Notes under the pieces: generated by a model
Seen by the model: the letters and a program-made list of their open reading frames with translations, nothing else
Database searches by the model: none
Told to the model about the DNA's origin: nothing
Source: JBDHHQ01 sp039586035
GTDB taxonomy: Bacteria > Gemmatimonadota > Gemmatimonadetes > Longimicrobiales > Gaopeijiaceae
DNA: 64,000 bases
Assembly: GCA_039586035.1 (NCBI GenBank)
Contig: JBDHLD010000013.1
Span: 1 to 64,000 of the forward strand
Reading direction: 5' to 3'
Shown: piece after piece, positions 1-8,828 of the stretch
How positions within the stretch are numbered: position 1 is the first letter of the stretch
Layout of the letters: the number at the start of each line of letters is the position of its first letter
Made by a program: the position numbers and the translations under genes

Positions 1-1
1 C

Positions 2-184
2 GAGATGGACGTCATGTTCATGTCGGCCTACCCCGATGGCGCGTTCGGGCTGGACAGCTCGCTCGATCCCGACGTGGCCTTCCTCGAGAAGCCGTTCTCG
101 GGCACGGAGCTGGCTAGCGCGGTCCAGGCTCGGATCGCGCCGCCGCCCGCGCAGGACGAGGTGCTCAGCGCGGTCTCCTGGTAG
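2..184 (+). CDS. Response-regulator receiver domain, C-terminal end (partial)
   Basis: The window opens inside this gene, in the frame starting at base 2. The 60 visible residues match the end of a receiver (REC) domain. FMSAYPDG corresponds to the beta-4 strand, and FLEKPFSGTELASAV carries the conserved Lys-Pro pair followed by the last helix. After the domain only a short Ala/Pro-rich tail remains before TAG at 182-184. This arrangement is usual for hybrid histidine kinases with a C-terminal receiver, or for PAS-REC proteins, but the upstream part is missing, so the full architecture is unknown. A good intrinsic terminator follows 36 nt later, so this gene ends its transcription unit. Confidence 0.7.
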   Translation, partial: EMDVMFMSAYPDGAFGLDSSLDPDVAFLEKPFSGTELASAVQARIAPPPAQDEVLSAVSW

Positions 185-220
185 TCCCGCCGCTCCGAGG
201 CACCTGACTGGTGCCTACCG

Positions 221-247
221 GGACCCGCCGGAAGGCGGGTCCTTCTT
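221..247 (+). terminator. Intrinsic terminator after the receiver-domain gene
   Basis: A 9-bp perfect stem (GGACCCGCC / GGCGGGTCC) with a GGAA tetraloop is followed directly by TTCTT. It lies 36 nt after the stop codon at 184, as expected for a Rho-independent terminator. Confidence 0.75.
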
Positions 248-473
248 AATTGCCCCGTCGCCACGCTTGGGGACCCCGCTCCGGGCTGGATGCCCCCGTC
301 AAGGCAGCCAAGGCAGATCCCACGCAACGCCCCGTCACGCCGGATCGGACTCAAGCGCCGCAGCCCTAATGCCGGGGTCCGGAACAAAACGTTCCACCCC
401 GTTTGCGGCTACGCGAGGGGCGTTGCTGACACCCGTCACTCCTGGCAAGAAACGTTACGGGCACCTTTGCCAG
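248..473. other. Non-coding stretch upstream of the lipoprotein pair
   Basis: No convincing gene is visible between the terminator and the promoter-like sequences at 474-541. The open frames here lack coding character and ribosome binding sites. The stretch is less GC-rich towards its 3' end, as expected when approaching a promoter. Confidence 0.5.
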
Positions 474-503
474 TTGAAGCCATAAAACACTACCAAATAT
501 AAA
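474..503 (+). promoter_or_regulatory. Possible sigma-70-type promoter
   Basis: TTGAAG (474-479) and TATAAA (498-503) are separated by 18 nt in an unusually A/T-rich patch. This would give a leader of about 90 nt before the lipoprotein gene at 602. It is a sequence resemblance only. Confidence 0.3.
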
Positions 504-525
504 GTTAGCGCACCTCGCCGTGTCT

Positions 526-541
526 TGGCACAGGAGGTGCC
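526..541 (+). promoter_or_regulatory. Possible sigma-54 -24/-12 promoter
   Basis: TGGCAC (526-531) and GTGCC (537-541) place GG and GC with the 10-nt spacing typical of sigma-54 promoters (consensus TGGCAC-N5-TTGCA). The -12 element is imperfect. The same bases form a small inverted repeat, so they could instead be an operator. Two NtrC-type proteins are encoded in this window (7618 and 18764). Confidence 0.25.
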
Positions 542-601
542 CATCACAAGTGCGACCGGCTCCGAACGGGCCGAAGAAGTGACCTTTGACGGAAAACGAC
601 G

Positions 602-1261
602 ATGAAGCTCCTACAGTCTCTTTGCCGGATCGGTGTCCTCCTGATCACGCTGTCCGTCCTCGGATGCTCCGACGACGGCATGCCGGTGGGACCTGTCGCC
701 AGTAACTCCGACGCCCTCACGAGCGCGTTTGCGGCCAAGGGTGGGAACGGTAAGGGTCGGTCCAACGACACCACAGGCACAGCGTCCGACAGCACGGCCG
801 ACACCACCGCTACCGATTCGGAAGATCCTTTCCAACTGGTAGACCGACCAACGCCGCTACGCCACGACGTGACCCGGTCTGCGGTCATCGGCAGCTGGGG
901 CGGCGTGATCTCGATGCCCCAGGAGGGGCTCAACCTGGTCATCCCCTACGGAGCGTTGGACGAGGACGTCGAGATCACCGTCACAGCCCTCGCCGGATCC
1001 AAGATCGCCTACGAGCTGCAGCCGCACGGCCTCAGGTTCAACAAGCCCGTGCACCTCTGGATCGCCAAGGACGCGGCCACGCGGGTCGAAGGCGTCTACG
1101 GCATCTACTTCGCCTACGACCTCTCGGGGAGTGTGCACGTATTCGAGTACCTGATGCCCCTTCTCGAGGAGTTCTGGTTCATTCTCGAGACGGATCACTT
1201 CTCGGGCTACGCGCTGGCGTCGGGAAGCCGGAAGAGCCGCAGCCTGGACAGCAGCTTCTGA
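602..1261 (+). CDS. Secreted lipoprotein with ZU5-like domain, copy 1
   Basis: This 219-residue protein begins with a lipoprotein signal peptide: charged start, hydrophobic core, and lipobox LGC with the acylated Cys at about residue 22. A low-complexity Gly/Asn/Ser/Thr spacer covers roughly residues 40-80. The folded part, about residues 95-205, has a GGVISMPQEG-type start followed by IPYGALDEDVEITV and LQPHGLRFNKPVHLWI. These match the ZU5-type beta-sandwich pattern (a 'GGxv...IPpGAL..dv.I...gPhG..F.kPv' series). A function cannot be deduced; the family is usually found in surface or cytoskeletal adaptor proteins. The next gene is a clear paralogue, 53 nt downstream, sharing the lipobox region, the spacer, the ZU5 core and the C-terminal FSGYALASGSR motif. 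The pair therefore arose by tandem duplication. Confidence 0.8.
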   Translation: MKLLQSLCRIGVLLITLSVLGCSDDGMPVGPVASNSDALTSAFAAKGGNGKGRSNDTTGTASDSTADTTATDSEDPFQLVDRPTPLRHDVTRSAVIGSWGGVISMPQEGLNLVIPYGALDEDVEITVTALAGSKIAYELQPHGLRFNKPVHLWIAKDAATRVEGVYGIYFAYDLSGSVHVFEYLMPLLEEFWFILETDHFSGYALASGSRKSRSLDSSF

Positions 1262-1314
1262 GCACTGAGATCGATCACGCACCAATCATGAAGATACCCG
1301 TTGAGGAAAGAATG

Positions 1315-1968
1315 ATGAATCGACTGAAGACCCTCCCCGCAATCGGTGTCCTTATGACGGTACTGGCCTTCGTCGGATGCTCGGATGACGGCTCTGTCAC
1401 GGGGCCGTTGGGCTCCATCGACGACCCGCTGGCCCAGTTCGCCAAGGGTGGGAACGGCAACGGGAAGAATCAGACCGGCACGACGGACGGAACGACGACC
1501 GAGACGAGCACCAGCACCGTCGAGGCCGTGGCCGTGTCGAACGGGATGCTCGACCGCAGGGCACCGTTGGCGCAGGACGAGGCCACCACCGTGCTGGTCG
1601 GACCGTTGGGCGCCTATGTACGGGTGCGTGGCGAGGCCGAGCTCTTCGTTCCCATGGGCGCCGTCGACGAGGATGTCGAGATCACCCTGACGGCGTTGGC
1701 CGGCAGCAAGGTCGCGTTCGACCTGCAGCCCCACGGAATGCAGTTCAACAAGCCCCTGACGCTGTGGATCTCCAAGCGGATCGTCTCGACCACGCAAGAC
1801 CTCGTCGGCGTCTACTACGACGGTGACGCCGAGGGGACATACACGGCACTCGAGTTCTTCCCGGTCTTCGAGAATCCGAGCTGGCTCGGCCTCCAGACCG
1901 ACCACTTCTCCGGCTACGCCCTGGCGTCCGGCAGCCGATCCTCGCGGAAACTCAACACTTCGTTCTAG
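1315..1968 (+). CDS. Secreted lipoprotein with ZU5-like domain, copy 2
   Basis: This is a paralogue of the preceding gene. The signal peptide ends in lipobox FVGC, followed by an acidic start, a Gly/Asn/Thr-rich spacer and the same ZU5-like core (VPMGAVDEDVEITL, LQPHGMQFNKPLTLWI). The C-terminus ends with FSGYALASGSR and a short basic tail. In-frame ATGs exist at 1288, 1312 and 1315. Alignment with copy 1 and the GAGG at 1303-1306 (8 nt upstream) favour 1315. The mature protein is expected to be anchored to a membrane and exposed in the periplasm or at the surface. Its job is unknown. The TPR gene that follows starts 2 nt after the stop, so the two may be co-transcribed. Confidence 0.78.
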   Translation: MNRLKTLPAIGVLMTVLAFVGCSDDGSVTGPLGSIDDPLAQFAKGGNGNGKNQTGTTDGTTTETSTSTVEAVAVSNGMLDRRAPLAQDEATTVLVGPLGAYVRVRGEAELFVPMGAVDEDVEITLTALAGSKVAFDLQPHGMQFNKPLTLWISKRIVSTTQDLVGVYYDGDAEGTYTALEFFPVFENPSWLGLQTDHFSGYALASGSRSSRKLNTSF

Positions 1969-1970
1969 CC

Positions 1971-3053
1971 ATGACTGCACGGAACGACCCCGACCGGATC
2001 CACGGTCCGGTGACGACGATGCGCCCGACGGCGACCTCGCCTCCAGGGGCCGACGCGGTGGCCGAAGCCCGCCGGTTGGCGGAGGAAGGCCACGCGGCGG
2101 CCAGGCCCGAGAGGGCCCTGGAGCTCTACGGAGCCGCGCTGTACGTGCTCGCGGACCACGAGGGCGAGGCACTCTCAGCCGATCTGCTCAGGTGGATGGG
2201 CACCGTGCACCGGGAGCTCGGTGAGTCGGTCGAGGCGGAACGGCTCTACACCAGAAGCCTCCGCCTGGCCGAGGCCGGCGATCACGTCGGCGCGCAGGCC
2301 CACGGCTTGAACTGCCTCGGACTGATGGCCCAGCGGCGTGCACAGATGGAGGTGGCCGGCGGATACTACCGGCGGGCGGCGCGGTTGGCCGACCAGGCCG
2401 GTGACCATCGCCTGAAGGGCATGATCGAGCAGAACCTCGGCGTCATGGCCAGCATCCGGGGCGACATGGACACTGCCTTCGTGCGCTACCGGGACAGCCT
2501 GACGGCCTTCGAGGCCGCGGACGACAAGGAGGGGATGTCCTGGGTGCTGAACAACCTGGGAGTGCTGCACCTGCGAACGGGCGCATTCGGCGAGGCTGCC
2601 GATGCCATCGCCCGCTCGCTCGAGATCGCCGAGCAGCGCAACGACCTGCACATGGAGACGCTGTCTCTGGCCAATCGGGGCGCGCTGCTGGTCAAGCTCG
2701 GTCGGCTCGAGGAGGCGCAGACTACGCTTGATCGCGCCGGGGCACTGGCCGATATCCGGGAGGATGCGATCCGCAAAGCAGAAGTACTCAAAGTGAGTGG
2801 CGAGATCCGGCGTGCGCAGGGCGTGCCCCGCGAAGCCTTGGCGCTACTCGAGCGCGCGCAGGACCTGGCGGTCGAGAGCGGCGATACGCTCCTCTGCGGC
2901 GAAGTGATGAAGGAGCTCGGCAACACCTGGGCCGCTCTCGGCGACGCGAGTCGCGCGCTGAGCTTCTGGGAGATGGCCGGGTCTCATTTCCAGGAGCTTG
3001 GCGCCATGCTCGAGGCCGTGGAGATCCAGCGCCTCGTCCAGGAGGCGGCATGA
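1971..3053 (+). CDS. Tetratricopeptide-repeat protein
   Basis: The 360 residues are built almost entirely of TPR helices. Repeats such as ARRLAEEGHAAA, AERLYTRSLRLAEAGDH, LNCLGLMAQRRAQMEVAGGYYRRAARLAD and LNNLGVLHLRTGAFGEAADAIARSLEIAE recur about every 34-40 residues from about residue 25 to the end. No signal peptide or membrane segment is seen, so it is probably cytoplasmic. TPR arrays bind partner proteins, and no enzymatic domain is present. The start at 1971 has no clear ribosome binding site; an in-frame ATG at 2019 is the alternative. The gene overlaps the next one by ATGA (3050-3053). That gene has a closely similar TPR region fused to HD-GYP, so the two are probably related by duplication and work together in signalling. 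Confidence 0.85.
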   Translation: MTARNDPDRIHGPVTTMRPTATSPPGADAVAEARRLAEEGHAAARPERALELYGAALYVLADHEGEALSADLLRWMGTVHRELGESVEAERLYTRSLRLAEAGDHVGAQAHGLNCLGLMAQRRAQMEVAGGYYRRAARLADQAGDHRLKGMIEQNLGVMASIRGDMDTAFVRYRDSLTAFEAADDKEGMSWVLNNLGVLHLRTGAFGEAADAIARSLEIAEQRNDLHMETLSLANRGALLVKLGRLEEAQTTLDRAGALADIREDAIRKAEVLKVSGEIRRAQGVPREALALLERAQDLAVESGDTLLCGEVMKELGNTWAALGDASRALSFWEMAGSHFQELGAMLEAVEIQRLVQEAA

Positions 3054-4690
3054 GCCAAAAGGAGGACCTCCTTCATCAGGCCCCTGGGCCGGTGCAGGAG
3101 TTGGTGCAGAAGGCTCAGCAGTACGATGCCGAGGCGAATCGGGCCTGGGCCAGAGAAGCATACGAGAAGGCGCTGAGGGGCCTCGACCGCGAGAGTGGTG
3201 GGGAGCTCGCCAGCGCCTTGATCCGTTGGATCGGGCGTACCTACCTGGACGAGGGAGACCTGGATTCGGCCAATGATTGCTACGGAGCCGCCCGTGCCGT
3301 AGCCGAGGGCATTCAGAGCCTCCCAGCAATCGCCTACGCGGTCAATTGCCAGGCCACGGTCCACCACCTTCGCGGTGATCTCGACGAGGCCGCCCGCCTG
3401 TACGAATGGGCCGGCAAGCGGGCGACACTGGTGGAGGACAAGAAGCTCGAGGCCATGATCCACCAGAATCTGGGGGCGATCGCGAACCTGCGCGGCGAAT
3501 GGCCTCAGGCCCTGGAGCACTACCGTCGCAGCCTGGACCTCTACCGGGCCCTGGGCCTTGCCACATACCTGGGGCCCCTGCGCACGAACATCGGGCGGCT
3601 GCAGACCGACCTGCGGATGTGGGATCAAGCCGAGCAGACCCTGGCGGCGGCTCACGACGCGTGTGTGGCCGCCGGTCAGGTGAGCTACCAGATCCTGGTC
3701 CACGTGAATCAGGCGCGGCTGGAGGCCGCGAAGGGAGAGTTCGTCTCCGCCCGGGAGGCGTGCGATGCGGCGTACGAGCTCGCGACCCAATCTCGAGACG
3801 ACCGTTGGATCGGGGAGATCCACAAGCAGTACGGTGTGCTGCATCGAGAGGCGGGCAAGCCCAGCCTGGCCCTGGATCACCTGTTGCGGGCACGCGAGAC
3901 TGCCCTCTCTCGTTCGGATCGGATTCTCGCGGCCGAGACGGCCGCGGAGCTGGGCGTGTTACATCGGCACGAGGGTCACAATCGTGAGACCCTCCAGTAC
4001 CTGACCGAGGCGCATCGCCTCTTCCGAGAGCTGGAGGCGAGCCGGGAGCTGGCGAGCCTGGCGGGCCGGCTCAAGCGGTTCGAGGAGATGTTCCTCGAGA
4101 TCGTCCGGGAGTGGGGCGAGTCCATCGACCGGAAGGATCCGTACACGCAAGGACACTGCACGCGGGTGGCGGACTACGCCTGCCGCCTCGCCGAGGCCGA
4201 CGGCCTCGACGCCGACTACCACGTGTGGTTCCGCATGGGCGCCCTGCTCCACGACGTGGGGAAGGTGGCGGTGCCTCTGGAGATCCTGAACAAGAACGGC
4301 CCCTTGAGCTCCGAGGAGTGGATCGTGATGAAGAGTCACGCCACGGTCGGGGCCGAGCTGGTGGCCGATATCGACTTCCCGTGGGACATCCGCCCCATGA
4401 TTCTCCACCACCACGAGCGCTGGGACGGCTCGGGGTATCCCGAGGGACTCGCCGGAGACGCGATCCCCCGGGCCGCCCAGATCCTGGCGATCGCGGACAC
4501 GTTCGACGCGATGACGACCGCGCGGCCCTATCGCGACCCCCTGCCGGCCGCCCGTGCCCTCGCGATTCTCGAACAGGAGGCGGGCACGGAGTTCAACGAG
4601 GAGCTGGTCTCGTTGTTCTGCGAGCTGACCCGGGAAGCGACGCTCAGCGAGCCGTCCCTCACCACGCCGCAGGAGCTGCAGAGCGCCTGA
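3050..4690 (+). CDS. TPR protein with C-terminal HD-GYP phosphodiesterase domain
   Basis: The first ~320 of 546 residues are TPR repeats resembling the upstream protein. A helical linker follows (about 330-360), then an HD-GYP domain (about 365-520). The domain keeps the metal-binding HD pair (H401-D402 in LLHDVGK), the HHHERWDGSGYPEGL block containing the GYP motif, and IADTFDAMTTARPYR. HD-GYP proteins hydrolyse cyclic di-GMP (or related cyclic dinucleotides), so this is likely a cytoplasmic c-di-GMP phosphodiesterase whose activity or targeting is set by the TPR part. All signature residues look intact. Its start overlaps the stop of the upstream TPR gene, indicating translational coupling. 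The substrate is inferred from the family. Confidence 0.9.
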   Translation: MSQKEDLLHQAPGPVQELVQKAQQYDAEANRAWAREAYEKALRGLDRESGGELASALIRWIGRTYLDEGDLDSANDCYGAARAVAEGIQSLPAIAYAVNCQATVHHLRGDLDEAARLYEWAGKRATLVEDKKLEAMIHQNLGAIANLRGEWPQALEHYRRSLDLYRALGLATYLGPLRTNIGRLQTDLRMWDQAEQTLAAAHDACVAAGQVSYQILVHVNQARLEAAKGEFVSAREACDAAYELATQSRDDRWIGEIHKQYGVLHREAGKPSLALDHLLRARETALSRSDRILAAETAAELGVLHRHEGHNRETLQYLTEAHRLFRELEASRELASLAGRLKRFEEMFLEIVREWGESIDRKDPYTQGHCTRVADYACRLAEADGLDADYHVWFRMGALLHDVGKVAVPLEILNKNGPLSSEEWIVMKSHATVGAELVADIDFPWDIRPMILHHHERWDGSGYPEGLAGDAIPRAAQILAIADTFDAMTTARPYRDPLPAARALAILEQEAGTEFNEELVSLFCELTREATLSEPSLTTPQELQSA

Positions 4691-4780
4691 GGCGCCACTG
4701 CCGCTGGCGGAGCCGCTCCCTGTAGTCGCGGGACGGCGAACGTCTGCCGCGACTCGCGCGCCCCACCGCTGTAACGTCTC

Positions 4781-4810
4781 TTTACACCACATCTTGTGGT
4801 GCCGATACCT
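4781..4810 (+). promoter_or_regulatory. Possible promoter with inverted repeat upstream of the M16 gene
   Basis: TTTACA (4781-4786) and GATACC (4804-4809) are spaced by 17 nt. Inside the spacer region lies an inverted repeat CACCAC-ATCTT-GTGGTG (4785-4801), which could bind a repressor dimer. It sits 45-75 nt before the M16 start codon. The evidence is sequence pattern only. Confidence 0.3.
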
Positions 4811-4854
4811 AGGGCGGACAGCACAGGCCCCGAAAGATCAGGAGCTCCGCCGCC

Positions 4855-7595
4855 ATGAGACCTCCGACACCTTCCGCCAAGGTGTGGTTGGCGTTGATCA
4901 CCCTCGCCCTCCTGGGCGCGTCGGGTGCAACGTGGCCCGTAGGAGAGGTCGAGCTGCCCTTCTCCCGGTACGTGCTGTCCAACGGCCTGACGCTCGTCGT
5001 TCATGAGGACCATTCCGCACCCCTGGTCGCGGTGAACGTCTCGTACCACGCGGGCTCCAAGGACGATGTCCCAGGGCGGAGGGGCGTCGCCCATCTCGTC
5101 GAGCACCTGATGTTCAACGGCAGCGAGCACTTCCAGGGCGACTACTTCGGGCAACTCGAGTCGGTGGGTGCCACCGACCTCAACGGGCTCACCGACGTGG
5201 ACCGGACCCGGTACTTCCAGACCGTCCCCACCTCCGCCCTGGACGTGGTGCTCTGGATGGAGTCGGATCGAATGGCCAGCCTGCTCGGTGCTTTGGACCA
5301 GGCCAAGCTGGAGGAACAGCTGGCCGTCGTGCGAAACGAACGGCGGGAAGCCGCGAACCAGCCCTACGGCCGGGTGTTCGAGACGATCTTCCAGCACGCC
5401 TACCCGCCGGAGCACCCCTACGCCCACCCCGTCACCGGCCGTGACGACGACCTCGACGCGCTCACGGTGGACGACGTGGAAGAGTGGATCGGCGCCCACT
5501 ACGGGGCGGCAAACGCCGTCGTCACCGTAGCCGGTGACGTGGAAGCCGAGGAGGTGCGGGCCCTCGTCGAGTCGTACTTCGGTCACGTGCCTTCGGGGCC
5601 CCCCAACGTCAGGCTGGAGCAGTGGCCCGCCCGTCGGACCGGCAGTCGTCGGATCAGCGTGCAGGACCGGGTCCCCCAGCCCCGCGTCTACAAGGCGTGG
5701 AACGTCCCGGGCTGGGGGTCGTCCGAAGCCGTCCATCTGGACCTGGTCAGCGACGTCCTGGCTTCAGGCGCCAGCTCCCGGCTCTCTCGCGCGTTGATCC
5801 ACCGGGACCGGCTGTCCACCGAGGTGGAGGCCTTCCTGATCGAGCACGAGCTGGGCAGCCTGTTCGTGATTCAAGCGACCCCCGTGGACGGGGTCGGTTT
5901 GCAGGAGCTCGAAGCAGCGTTGGACCGGGAGCTGGCAGATCTGCTCGACGGCGGCCCTTCGGCCGAGGAGCTCGAGCGGGCCGCGACCCGGATGCGGTCG
6001 CGCTTCATTCGTGGCGTCGAACGCATCGGCGGCCCGGGCGGCGTCGCCGACGTCCTGGCCATGAACCAGGTGTTCGCCGGTGACCCCGATTTCTTCCGGA
6101 GCCGTCTGGCGCAGGCCAGCGACGCCACGGCCGAAGAGCTCCGCGTCACCGCCCGGACGTGGCTGGCCGACGGCGAGCTGACGCTCGAGGTGCACCCGTT
6201 CGGGGAAGGCGCCGTGGTGGCCTCCACCATCGACCGCTCGGCACCGCCGGCCCCGGGGCCGCCACCGGTCGTAAGCTTCCCCCGACTGCACCGCGCGACG
6301 CTGTCCAACGGCCTGCCGGTCGTGCTCGCGGAGCGGCCGGAGGTGCCTCTGGTGGACGTGCGGATCGTCGTCAACGCCGGGTACTCGGCCGACGCTTCCG
6401 GACTCCCCGGCACGGCCTCGCTGGCTCTGGCCATGCTCGAGCAGGGCGCCGCCGGCCGATCGGCTCTGGAGGTCGGCAACGCGCTCGAGGACCTGGGGGC
6501 CACCTTGCGCACCGGCTCCGACCTCGACGTGTCGGTGGTGACCATCTCTTCCCTCCGCGAGAAGCTGGGGCCATCCCTCGAGCTTTTCGCGGACATCGTG
6601 CTGAGGCCCGATTTCGCCGAGACGGAGGTGGATCGTCTCCGAGATCGCCGGATCGCCGAGATCCGGGAAGAGCGCGCCGACCCGGTCTGGGCGGCTCTCC
6701 GCGTCCTGCCCGGACTGATGTACGGCGCGGAGCACGCCTACGGCGGCTCGCTCAGCGGATCCGGCACGGAGTCGTCCGTGGCGTCCATCGACGGCGAGAC
6801 CCTCGCCGACTTCCACCGCACCTGGTTCAAACCCAACAACGCGACGCTCGTGGTCGTGGGAGCGACGACGCTCGAAGAGATGATCCCCGAACTCGAGCAC
6901 GCGTTCGGTCGGTGGGAGGCCGGGCCGGTTCCAGACAAGCGCCTGCCGGTGGTACAGCCGGCGGAGGGACACGCGGTCTTCATCCTCGATCGACCGGGAG
7001 CCCCGCAAAGCGCCATCGTGGCAGGGCACCTCGTGCCGCCCAAAGACAACCCCGACGAGCTGGCCATCGAGGCGGTGAACGCGGTGCTCGGCGACTTCGG
7101 AGGGCGGATCAACATGAACCTGCGCGAGGACAAGGGCTGGTCATACGGCGCCCAGAGCCTGATCTGGCGCGCCCGCGGCCCCCGGCCGTTCCTGATCGTC
7201 GCCCCCGTGCAGACGGACAAGACCGGTGCAGCCATCGAAGAGATCGCGATGGAGCTGGAAGGCGTCACCGGAGATCGTCCCGTGACGGCCGCAGAGCTCG
7301 ACTGGATCGTGTCTTCGCGGAGACTCGGCATGGCGGGAACGTTGGAGACGAACCGTCAGGTCATGAACGCCATCACCGACATGTTCGAGTTCGGTCTCGC
7401 CGACGGGCATTTCGATTCGCTGTCCAGCCGGCTGGCCGAGCTCACCGCGGCCGGAGTCAGTCAAACCGGGTCTACTGGGTCGTGGTCGGCGACCGTGAGG
7501 CCATCGAGCCCGAGCTCCACAGGGTGGGGCTGGGTCCTGTATTCGAGATCGACGAGAGTGGTCACGTGCAGCGCCGTCTGGCGACTACGCCGTGA
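4855..7595 (+). pseudogene. Secreted M16 family zinc peptidase, two-domain, frame broken near 7464
   Basis: The N-terminus is a signal peptide (residues 1 to about 25), so the protein is secreted to the periplasm. The first M16 domain has the inverted zinc motif H80-LVE-H84 with downstream NERREAANQPYG supplying the third ligand. The second half is the usual M16 C-terminal domain without zinc ligands, including GGRINMNLREDKGWSYGA. Translation from 4855 is normal up to about 7460. The true family C-terminus (NRVYWVVVGDREAIEPEL) then lies in the -1 frame and ends at TGA 7593-7595. Family comparison suggests that several residues normally found between LTAAGV and the VVVGD block are also missing, so this may be a short deletion rather than one lost base. 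Read without correction, the frame runs on into the next gene and gives a false 1268-residue fusion. AGGAG lies 10 nt before the ATG. The total intended length of about 910 residues fits the family. Confidence 0.8.
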
Positions 7596-7617
7596 ACACC
7601 AACGCCGTGAGCATGCC

Positions 7618-8661
7618 ATGAGCTACCGCATCGCCCTGGAAGAGCCGGCATGGAGCAATCCTTCCCCGGCTGGCACCTCTCCCTCGTTCCGGTTCGCGTC
7701 CGTCATGGGCAAGGATCCGGCCCTTCGCGCTTGCCTCGAACGGGCAGCCGAGTTGGTGGACACCGATCCCGGTGCGATCCTGATCGTCGGCGAGCCGGGC
7801 ACGGGCAAGGAGCTCCTGGCCCGCGCCATTCACTCCGAGGGCGGCCGCTCGGTCGAGCCCTTCGTAACGCTGGACTGCCGGGCCATGGACGCCAAGCTGC
7901 TCGAGGCGGAGCTCTTCGGATACGAGCCCGGCGGCCTGCCGGACCTTCTGGGGGGGCGCCAGGGGCTCATGGAGACGGCTGACGGGGGTACGCTCTTTCT
8001 GCGCCGTATCGACGAGCTTCCGCTCATGGTACAGCCCCGGCTGTTGTCGGCGCTTCAATCGAAGACGGCACGCCGCATCGGCGCCATCGAGGGATACGCG
8101 GTTCGGTGCCAGGTCGTTGCGTCGGCTTCGCCTCGGATCTTCCAGGCCATCGAGGACGGACTGGTCCGCCAGGATCTATACCGGCACTTCGAGGAGGCGC
8201 GACTCGGTCTGCCCGCGCTGCGGGACCGCGGGGGCGACGTGACGGGCCTCGCGAAGCAGTTCCTGAAGCAGATCGCGACGCTCGAGGGCCTCCAGTGCCG
8301 GGAGTTCTCGGATGCCGCCCGTACCGCGCTCGAGGAGCGACGCTGGCCCGGAAACGTGCGCGAGCTCAAGCGAATGGTCCAACAGACGGCGCGGAGCGCG
8401 ACCGGTACGGTGGTGGAGGTGTTCGACCTCCCCTTCTATCAATCCCCGAACGGGAACGCCCCGGCCGACGCCGGCTCGGCCGCGATCCTCATTCCTCCGA
8501 CGGGGCGGAGCCTCGACGAGATCGAAGCCGAGGCCATCTCGCTGACCCTGGATCTGACCGGTCACAACAAGAGCGCCACCGCCCGTATCCTGGGGATCTC
8601 ACGACCCACGCTCACCCGGAAGATCCGCAAGTACGGTCTCGTTCGCTCGGAGGCGGAGTAG
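7618..8661 (+). CDS. NtrC-family AAA+ / Fis regulator with degenerate ATPase motifs
   Basis: This 347-residue protein lacks a receiver domain. It consists of a sigma-54-activator-type AAA+ domain (about 30-260) and a C-terminal Fis-type helix-turn-helix (about 300-345: NKSATARILGISRPTLTRKI). The Walker A loop GEPGTGKE (58-65) is intact. Other key motifs are not. The sigma-54 contact loop GAFTGA is replaced by GGLPDL (105-110), and the Walker B acidic pair in the usual LFLDEI is LFLRRI (R129, R130). The protein therefore probably cannot activate sigma-54 by ATP hydrolysis in the normal way. It may act as a DNA-binding repressor, antagonist or constitutive regulator. The first ATG with good alignment is 7618, 22 nt after the corrected M16 stop; no strong ribosome binding site is visible. 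The reading frame is also open upstream because of the M16 frame break. Confidence 0.8.
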   Translation: MSYRIALEEPAWSNPSPAGTSPSFRFASVMGKDPALRACLERAAELVDTDPGAILIVGEPGTGKELLARAIHSEGGRSVEPFVTLDCRAMDAKLLEAELFGYEPGGLPDLLGGRQGLMETADGGTLFLRRIDELPLMVQPRLLSALQSKTARRIGAIEGYAVRCQVVASASPRIFQAIEDGLVRQDLYRHFEEARLGLPALRDRGGDVTGLAKQFLKQIATLEGLQCREFSDAARTALEERRWPGNVRELKRMVQQTARSATGTVVEVFDLPFYQSPNGNAPADAGSAAILIPPTGRSLDEIEAEAISLTLDLTGHNKSATARILGISRPTLTRKIRKYGLVRSEAE

Positions 8662-8776
8662 GGCTGATCCGTTTGCCAGGCCCGCGCCCTCCACGTCGGG
8701 CAAGGCCTGCACGCCGTCGGGCAACCGGTCCCGAGCGCCCGCGTTGGGAGGCGCCGCCGGTGGGGTCGACGAGAAT

Positions 8777-8799
8777 CCAGCCGTAGGCGGGGCGGCTGG
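8777..8799. terminator. Hairpin between convergent genes
   Basis: A 7-bp perfect stem (CCAGCCG / CGGCTGG) with a 9-nt loop lies between the stop of the AAA+ regulator and the stop of the minus-strand hydrolase. There is no clear U-run, so it is a weak terminator candidate for either strand. Confidence 0.3.
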
Positions 8800-8828
8800 A
8801 AAGAGCGATCGCGCAGACCCGTTCGACG

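Noticed and set aside
5764..7029. Long antisense frames across M16, PQQ dehydrogenase, ABC and molybdenum-enzyme genes
   Set aside because: These are third-position GC shadows of strong sense genes; their products are Arg/Pro/Gly-rich with no domains.
4855..8661. A single 1268-residue protein joining M16 peptidase and NtrC-type AAA+ regulator
   Set aside because: The M16 C-terminal motif is found in another frame ending at 7595, and the AAA+ gene has its own ATG at 7618. A periplasmic peptidase fused to a cytoplasmic regulator makes no sense. The open frame results from the frame break.
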